Source of the DNA: Roseiarcus sp049509635
GTDB lineage: Bacteria > Pseudomonadota > Alphaproteobacteria > Rhizobiales > Beijerinckiaceae
Assembly (NCBI GenBank): GCA_049509635.1
Contig: JBEKZS010000137.1
Location: forward strand, 1 to 11,431
Direction: 5' to 3'
DNA length: 11,431 nt
The translations under genes and the position numbers were made by a program. How positions within the stretch are numbered: position 1 is the stretch's first letter; the number at the start of each line of letters is the position of its first letter. This document shows positions 7,592 to 11,431 of this stretch, one piece after another. The notes beneath the pieces were generated by a model. That model searched no databases, was not told where the DNA came from, and worked only from the letters and a program-made list of their open reading frames with translations.

Positions 7592-7783
7592 TCAGGCCTC
7601 GACCACCGTCCGGGGCTTCAGCACCTGGCGGCCGCGATACATGCCGCTCTTCAGGTCGATGTGGTGCGGCCGGCGCAATTCGCCGGAATCCTTGTCCTCG
7701 ACATAGGTCGGCGCCTTCAGCGCGTCGGCCGAGCGGCGCATGTTGCGGCGCGACGGCGAGGTCTTGCGTTTGGGAACGGCCAT
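7592..7783 (-). CDS. rpmF: 50S ribosomal protein L32
   Basis: This 63-residue ribosomal protein L32 is a structural component of the large subunit. Seen: the diagnostic start MAVPKRKTSPSRRNMRRS, then a basic chain with RRPHHIDLKSGMYRGRQVL (residues 37-55). The zinc-type Cys pairs found in some L32 proteins are absent, as usual in alphaproteobacteria. The start is the ATG at 7781-7783 with CGAGAG 5-10 nt upstream. A possible promoter lies on the minus strand, with TGTAAC (7840-7835) as -10 and a poor CTGGCC (7862-7857) as -35, spacing 16; it is only suggestive. The gene is 109 nt downstream of vsr, has its own terminator and converges on the exporter 22 nt away. It is a housekeeping gene and anchors the chromosomal nature of this locus. 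Confidence 0.97.
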   Translation of the reverse strand: MAVPKRKTSPSRRNMRRSADALKAPTYVEDKDSGELRRPHHIDLKSGMYRGRQVLKPRTVVEA

Positions 7784-7892
7784 GATGCTCTCGAATGTTG
7801 GACTGGGGGCGATGCGCCGCCGGAAAGCGCGGCTGTTACACCAAATGCCGCGCCGAGGCCAGCCCCTCGTGCGCGGCTTCGCGCCGCCGCCG

Positions 7893-8294
7893 TCACGGCG
7901 GCCCGAGCGCCTCGCGCAGCCGGCGCTCGAGCGCGGCGCGGTCCTTGAGCGCGCATTCGAACACCACCAGCGTGCGCCAGCCCAGCGCCGCGAGCGCCGC
8001 CAGATTGGCCGCGTCGCGCGCGCGGTTGCGGCCGATCTTGGCGCGCCAATAGGCGGCGTTGTCCTTGGGCGCCCGGGCGCCGCGCGGGCAATCATGGCCA
8101 TGCCAGAAGCAGCCATGCATGAAGATGGCGAGCCGGCGCCGCCCGTAGACGATGTCCGGCCTGCCGGGCAGGTCGGCCCGATGCAGCCGGTAGCCGGGCG
8201 CGATCGCGCGCAGCATCTCGCGCAGGGCGAGTTCGGGACCGGTGTCGCGCGACTTGACCGCGCGCATGATCGCGGAGCGTTCGGGGGGAACCAT
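7893..8294 (-). CDS. vsr: very short patch repair (Vsr) T:G mismatch endonuclease
   Basis: Vsr nicks DNA 5' of the T in T:G mismatches that arise when 5-methylcytosine deaminates, which starts repair. This 133-residue protein has the whole fold. Seen: RSAIMRAVKSRDTGPE at the N-terminus (family RSxNMxxIxxxDTxxE, with Glu21), LPGRPDIV with catalytic Asp47, and IFMHGCFWHGHDC with His60 and His65. The structural zinc ligands correspond to Cys62, His67, Cys69 and, in VFECAL, Cys114. A typical YWRAKIGRNRARD segment lies between. It is somewhat shorter at the C-terminus than E. coli Vsr. The ATG at 8292-8294 has no good ribosome binding site, and the frame is open upstream, so a slightly earlier start is possible. 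It lies on the same strand as the methyltransferase/nuclease pair but 366 nt away, and its GC content is host-like. Confidence 0.95.
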   Translation of the reverse strand: MVPPERSAIMRAVKSRDTGPELALREMLRAIAPGYRLHRADLPGRPDIVYGRRRLAIFMHGCFWHGHDCPRGARAPKDNAAYWRAKIGRNRARDAANLAALAALGWRTLVVFECALKDRAALERRLREALGPP

Positions 8295-8660
8295 GGGGGA
8301 GGTATTCAGGGATTCTCCAAGACTGCAGCGCTAAGAGAAGACCGACGCAAGTCAAGGAGGACGGTCGACATATCTTGGGCCCTCGCCGTTTCGACGGGGT
8401 GGCGGTATCTCCGCCCATCGCGCCTGCTTGTCGACGAACAAAGCGAGAGGCTGAAAATCAGGCCGGCCCCTGACCTCGGCCACCGATTGTTGTCGATGGC
8501 CAAACCCTTGTAGAGGCTTGCCTTCGGCCTCCGCCTGCGGCGGCTTCGGCCTTGACGAGGATTTGTCCGTCGACATTTCGCGCCGCCGAGAGATCGATGG
8601 GCGAGAGTGGCCGATCCAAGCTCTCGCCGCCGCCCACCCACGCGAAACATCGAGGAGCTC
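8295..8660. other. 366-nt stretch without a recognisable gene between the nuclease and vsr
   Basis: No assignable gene is seen. The only leftward candidate of note is 8352-8576 (74 codons, ATG, no clear ribosome binding site). Its product is rich in Pro, Arg and Gln with no known motif, and other frames here are open for similar lengths, so I do not call it. The minus strand between about 8520 and 8550 holds GCCGAAG-type direct and inverted copies around CCGCC/GGCGG, which could form a hairpin but has no T-run. Base composition is lower in GC than in vsr. It may hold the vsr promoter or the remains of a decayed gene. Confidence 0.5.
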
Positions 8661-9242
8661 TCATTCCTCGCCGTTGTCGCCCTCCACCTCGGCCGCGAGG
8701 CCGAGCAGCTCTCGGTGATGCTTGCTGAGCCTCTGAAAATGGGCCTGAATCGCAACCGCAATCTCCCTGGAGTTTTTGACTGCGAGGAAGTGCCCCACGA
8801 TCTGACTGTAATGTTCCGCCTGGCGGGGAAGGCGCAAGGCCGGGTCCTTCTTCTCCTCGATTTCCGAGTCCGCCATCACCTGAACTCGTTGCGCCGGCCG
8901 CGGGACTTCCGCGTCGCGCGGCGATGTCTTGGGCACCTTGCCGTTCATCAGCGCCGAGCGGCCGTGGAACGCGTGAAAAAGCGCTTCCTCGACTGCGCCG
9001 ATCTCCGTCTTGTGTTCAACTGGATAGGCCCATACCCACGCTATCTCCCAGACATCGATTTGACGGTTTGCGATTATGTCGCTTCTGGCGGAGGTGAGAT
9101 GCCGGTTGACTCGGGCGCGTATACCGTCGACCGACTGTCCGACGTAGATCGGCGCTTGGTCCAGATCGCACAGCACGTAGCAGCCGATTTTGTTCGTGAG
9201 GGTACGAACCGCCTTGGCTCGGAAGACCAAGTCTATCGCCAT
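8661..9242 (-). CDS. GIY-YIG nuclease, probable type II restriction endonuclease
   Basis: This 193-residue protein has a GIY-YIG catalytic fold near its N-terminus. Seen: GCYVL (Tyr22) for the GIY element, IYVGQS (Tyr33) for YIG, Arg44 and His48 in RVNRH, a Glu85-Glu86 pair, and Asn100 in LMNGK. These are the expected catalytic positions in order. The Arg-x3-His arrangement is the variant known from the restriction enzymes Eco29kI and Hpy188I rather than UvrC or homing enzymes. Residues 105-193 form a charged helical tail that I do not recognise, possibly for DNA recognition or dimerisation. The ATG (9240-9242) lies 3 nt after the methyltransferase stop, with only a weak AGGGA close by, so translation is probably coupled and the methylase is made first. 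Partnership with a cytosine methyltransferase makes a restriction role the best reading. A non-restriction GIY-YIG nuclease remains possible. Confidence 0.85.
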   Translation of the reverse strand: MAIDLVFRAKAVRTLTNKIGCYVLCDLDQAPIYVGQSVDGIRARVNRHLTSARSDIIANRQIDVWEIAWVWAYPVEHKTEIGAVEEALFHAFHGRSALMNGKVPKTSPRDAEVPRPAQRVQVMADSEIEEKKDPALRLPRQAEHYSQIVGHFLAVKNSREIAVAIQAHFQRLSKHHRELLGLAAEVEGDNGEE

Positions 9243-9245
9243 TCC

Positions 9246-10421
9246 CTACGCCGCCGCGACCAGCTCATTCCTTCGATTGGCGGCCAGTATCGGTTCCAGG
9301 ATGCCGCCGGCGATATGCCTCACGACGGGCACGCACACCCCATCCCCACATACGTGGTAGGCCTCATTGTAGCGCTCCGGAAGGACATAGCTATCGTCCA
9401 ATCCCATGAGCCTCGCCGATTCGCGCGGCGACAGGAGGCGCGAGCGGATCTTCTTACCCTCGACGATCAAGATTGTCTGGCGAGAGGAGCCGCCTGCCGG
9501 CGTTCGCAGACATCCCGAAATGTCGTCGAATCGCACTTCTGCCCGCTGGCGCTTCACCCCCGATTCGTCGGGCCGCGTACGTCGATACACGGCGCCCACG
9601 ATGCGACCGCCGGATTTTCTCGCATTTGCAACCTTTTCTAGGTTCAGAGGCGACATCAGACCAAGCAAGTATTCCGTCTCGGCGATGGAATGCCATTTCG
9701 CGGTTGTCGGGTCATGCTCTACGAGGTCCGCGAAGACTTTGGCTCTCGGCGTCGGCTCCGGGATATTCCACCATATCCATCGTCTCTTTGATGCGATGGT
9801 CATTCCGGCATGAGCTTGAATGAGAGCCGATGGATGCCAACTCTGCAACGGGCCATCGGCTCTCAACTCCTTCGGGACTGTCTCGCCATTGCGAATCGCG
9901 ACGAAGAACACACGTGGGCGTGATTGCGGCACGAAATGAACCGCATTGATCACCACCGCCCCGAATTGATAGTCGGATTCCGCGAGAGCGGCCGCGATGG
10001 CGGCAAAATCTCTTCCATCGTGTGACGTCAAGCAGCCGTGAACGTTCTCGAGGACGATGGTTCTTGGCCCGCGGTTCGCGTGAACGAGCCCGCGCATCAG
10101 TTTCCAGAACGGCCAAAACGTGCCGGAGCGCGTCCTGTCGTTGTCGCGTTCGCGGCCGAGGCCGCGATAGCCACCCGCGAGAGATAAATCCTGACAGGGA
10201 AACGAAGCCCACGAAAGGTCTGCCGTCTCAGCGGGCAAGTCGGCCAACGTCAGTTTGGCGACGTCGCCGAGCTTGATGTCGGCGCGACCCCAATTCGCCT
10301 CATAGGTAGAAACCTTCTTCTCGTCGAAATCGTTCGCGAACAGGCACTTCCACGAAGACCCCAGCCCCGCGCGCGCCATGCCTCCCCCGGCGAAGAATTC
10401 ATAAAAAGTGAAATGGGGCAT
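9246..10421 (-). CDS. DNA (cytosine-5) methyltransferase, type II restriction-modification
   Basis: This 391-residue enzyme transfers a methyl group from S-adenosylmethionine to C5 of cytosine at a specific site. Seen in order: motif I FAGGGMARAGLG (10-21), motif IV with catalytic Cys76 in SFPCQDLSL, motif VI LENV (124-127), motif VIII QSRPR (166-170), a target-recognition region of about 175-325, motif IX RLLSPRESARLMGL (328-341) and motif X GDGVCVPVVRHIA (359-371). All key residues are present, so it should be active. The ATG (10419-10421) begins the protein three residues before the first strand, as in relatives, and GGAGA lies about 10 nt upstream. The frame nevertheless continues open far upstream. 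The nuclease gene follows after 3 nt. GC content is clearly lower than in the neighbouring metabolic genes, which suggests horizontal acquisition. Target sequence is unknown; Eco29kI-type CCGCGG is only a guess from the nuclease. Confidence 0.96.
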   Translation of the reverse strand: MPHFTFYEFFAGGGMARAGLGSSWKCLFANDFDEKKVSTYEANWGRADIKLGDVAKLTLADLPAETADLSWASFPCQDLSLAGGYRGLGRERDNDRTRSGTFWPFWKLMRGLVHANRGPRTIVLENVHGCLTSHDGRDFAAIAAALAESDYQFGAVVINAVHFVPQSRPRVFFVAIRNGETVPKELRADGPLQSWHPSALIQAHAGMTIASKRRWIWWNIPEPTPRAKVFADLVEHDPTTAKWHSIAETEYLLGLMSPLNLEKVANARKSGGRIVGAVYRRTRPDESGVKRQRAEVRFDDISGCLRTPAGGSSRQTILIVEGKKIRSRLLSPRESARLMGLDDSYVLPERYNEAYHVCGDGVCVPVVRHIAGGILEPILAANRRNELVAAA

Positions 10422-11039
10422 GTCGGCATCGTCTCCACGACCGAGACTTAAGGGGGCGGACCGCTCTTCGAAACCTTCCCGCAACGATATTGCAGGATTG
10501 GCGCGACTCGGCTGTGGATGGTCTCCGAAGCCGGTCAATATGTTCAGTGTTTGTTCTAACCGACGCCGTTCGAGCGGGCAAGCCTGTTTCCGGATGAAGT
10601 CGACCAGCGCCGGTGAGGGCGACGCCTGCCCCGCAAACCGTCGCCAGCTCCAAATGCTCCAAGATCTGATCCTTGGCCTGCCGCACGGCGCCGCTACTCG
10701 ACGCCGGCCTACCGCGCATGCCCGGGGAGGACGCTCAGCAAATGGGAGCGTGGAGAGGTGCGCCCTAGCGGGCCGTCCCTCGAGGTTCTCGCTCTTCTTG
10801 ATGAGAAAGGGATCGAAGCAATTTTGTGAATGCGGCTGGTAGAGCTGCACAGAGGTTTTGACCGGTTGATTGGACGTCGGCGCAAATGCGGCGATGGCCT
10901 CGAAGAGCAGTTTCAAAGAGTCAAAATCACGGTGTCGTGGTGCTCGCCCCGTCCCGGCACCCTTCCGCCCCCTCCGCCGCCGACGCGCGGCGCCGGCCGC
11001 CATCTTGACGCCGGGCCGGCATTTCCTGTGAATGACCCC
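10422..11039. other. 618-nt stretch upstream of the methyltransferase and of glk, no assignable gene
   Basis: No recognisable gene is seen, but the stretch is not featureless. On the minus strand the methyltransferase frame stays open throughout. Its last 65 or so codons before the ATG (about 10422-10620) read like protein (PALVDFIRKQ, LNILTGFGD). A second minus frame at 10620-10719 gives AKDQILEHLELATVCG, so the two may be parts of one gene broken by a frameshift near 10620. A plus-strand frame (10408-10842) is also open and unrecognised. Composition changes near 10920 from mixed to host-like GC-rich sequence. Just before glk, TTGACG (11005-11010) and GTGAAT (11028-11033) with 17-nt spacing form a weak promoter candidate that would give an almost leaderless glk transcript. 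Confidence 0.5.
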
Positions 11040-11431
11040 ATGAGCGCCCCGACCTTTCCGTTCCCGATCTTCGTGTGCGACACCGGCGGCACCAATGTGC
11101 GGTTCGCCGCCAAGCCCGCGCCCGAGGCGCCGCTCGGGCCCGGGATCCATCTCAAGACCCATGATTATCCCGGCCTCGGCGAGGCGATCGAGGCGGCTTC
11201 CGCCCAGCTCGGCGTGCGGCCGCGCTCGGTGATCGCCTGCGGCGCCGGTCCGGTCGAAGGCCGCACGCTCAAGCTCACCAACGCGCCCTGGCTGATGGAC
11301 GGCCCGAAGGTCGCCAAATCCGTGCGGCTCGACCAGGGGCTGCTGCTCAACGATTTCGAGGCGCAGGCGCTGTCGCTGCCGACCATTCCCGAGCAATGGG
11401 CGCGGCGGATCGGATCGGCGCAGCCGTTCGG
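11040..11431 (+). CDS. glk: glucokinase, N-terminal part (truncated by window end)
   Basis: The first 130 codons of a glucokinase (ATP + glucose to glucose-6-phosphate) are present and run off the window. Seen: the phosphate-binding motif CDTGGTNVRFA (residues 13-23), ACGAGPVEG..KLTNAPW (67-84), where the family has its AxPxxG..xxTNxxW glucose-pocket segment, and LLNDFEAQALSLP (102-114) with the presumed catalytic base Asp105. These match the bacterial Glk family (Pfam Glucokinase) rather than ROK kinases. The ATG at 11040-11042 has no clear Shine-Dalgarno. A three-codon reading frame, ATGACCCCATGA (11032-11043), overlaps the start as an ATGA. The gene is divergent from the methyltransferase. 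Usual full length is about 320-340 residues, so well over half lies outside. Confidence 0.93.
   Translation, partial: MSAPTFPFPIFVCDTGGTNVRFAAKPAPEAPLGPGIHLKTHDYPGLGEAIEAASAQLGVRPRSVIACGAGPVEGRTLKLTNAPWLMDGPKVAKSVRLDQGLLLNDFEAQALSLPTIPEQWARRIGSAQPF

Noticed and set aside
7888..7902. Hairpin CCGCCG-TCA-CGGCGG at the vsr stop codon as a terminator
   Set aside because: The stem is only 6 bp with a 3-nt loop and no T-run follows on the minus strand.
8607..9641. Rightward 344-codon open frame opposite the nuclease and methyltransferase
   Set aside because: It is antisense to two genes with clear catalytic motifs, and its own product shows no recognisable motif.
9246..11396. Methyltransferase as a 716-residue protein starting near 11396
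   Set aside because: The upstream part would run antisense through the 5' end of glk, and residues before the FYEFFAGGG start match no methyltransferase. The ATG at 10421 fits the family. The open frame is reported as a finding instead.
1..11431. CRISPR array, insertion sequence, tRNA or rRNA gene
   Set aside because: I found no regularly spaced repeats, no transposase motif and no tRNA or rRNA-like sequence by eye on either strand.

Overview
The window comes from a high-GC bacterium, almost certainly an alphaproteobacterium and probably a member of the Hyphomicrobiales. The best indicator is the 63-residue ribosomal protein L32, whose sequence has the typical form of that order. The metabolic genes have codon third positions that are mostly G or C. 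No species is claimed.

Left part (1-3789, minus strand). Three genes point leftward: a periplasmic gamma-glutamyltranspeptidase (ggt, TTG start with a strong ribosome binding site) and two unrelated alpha/beta-hydrolases, one of them lysophospholipase/monoacylglycerol-lipase-like. A possible C-terminal fragment of a rightward gene lies at the extreme left edge.

Middle part (3790-7569, plus strand). Divergent from ggt is a two-gene molybdenum hydroxylase operon: a [2Fe-2S] small subunit (iorA-like) and a Tat-exported molybdopterin large subunit (iorB-like). A ten-helix drug/metabolite exporter resembling YddG follows. It converges on rpmF, whose intrinsic terminator lies inside the exporter's last codons.

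Right part (7592-11039, minus strand). Next come rpmF, a Vsr mismatch endonuclease and an apparent type II restriction-modification pair: a C5-cytosine methyltransferase followed 3 nt later by a GIY-YIG nuclease. The nuclease carries an Arg-x3-His arrangement like that of the Eco29kI/Hpy188I restriction enzymes. The methyltransferase would protect the host, the nuclease would cut unmodified DNA, and Vsr would repair T:G mismatches left by 5-methylcytosine deamination. The pair and its flanks (about 8320-10920) are visibly poorer in GC than the surroundings, whereas vsr looks host-like, so the pair appears to be an acquisition. Two stretches without a recognisable gene flank it (8295-8660 and 10422-11039); the second holds an unusually long stop-free frame continuous with the methyltransferase.

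Right edge. The first 130 codons of a rightward glucokinase gene (glk) run off the end of the window.

The most interesting object is the methyltransferase/GIY-YIG nuclease/Vsr cluster. I see no mobile element, CRISPR array, tRNA or rRNA.
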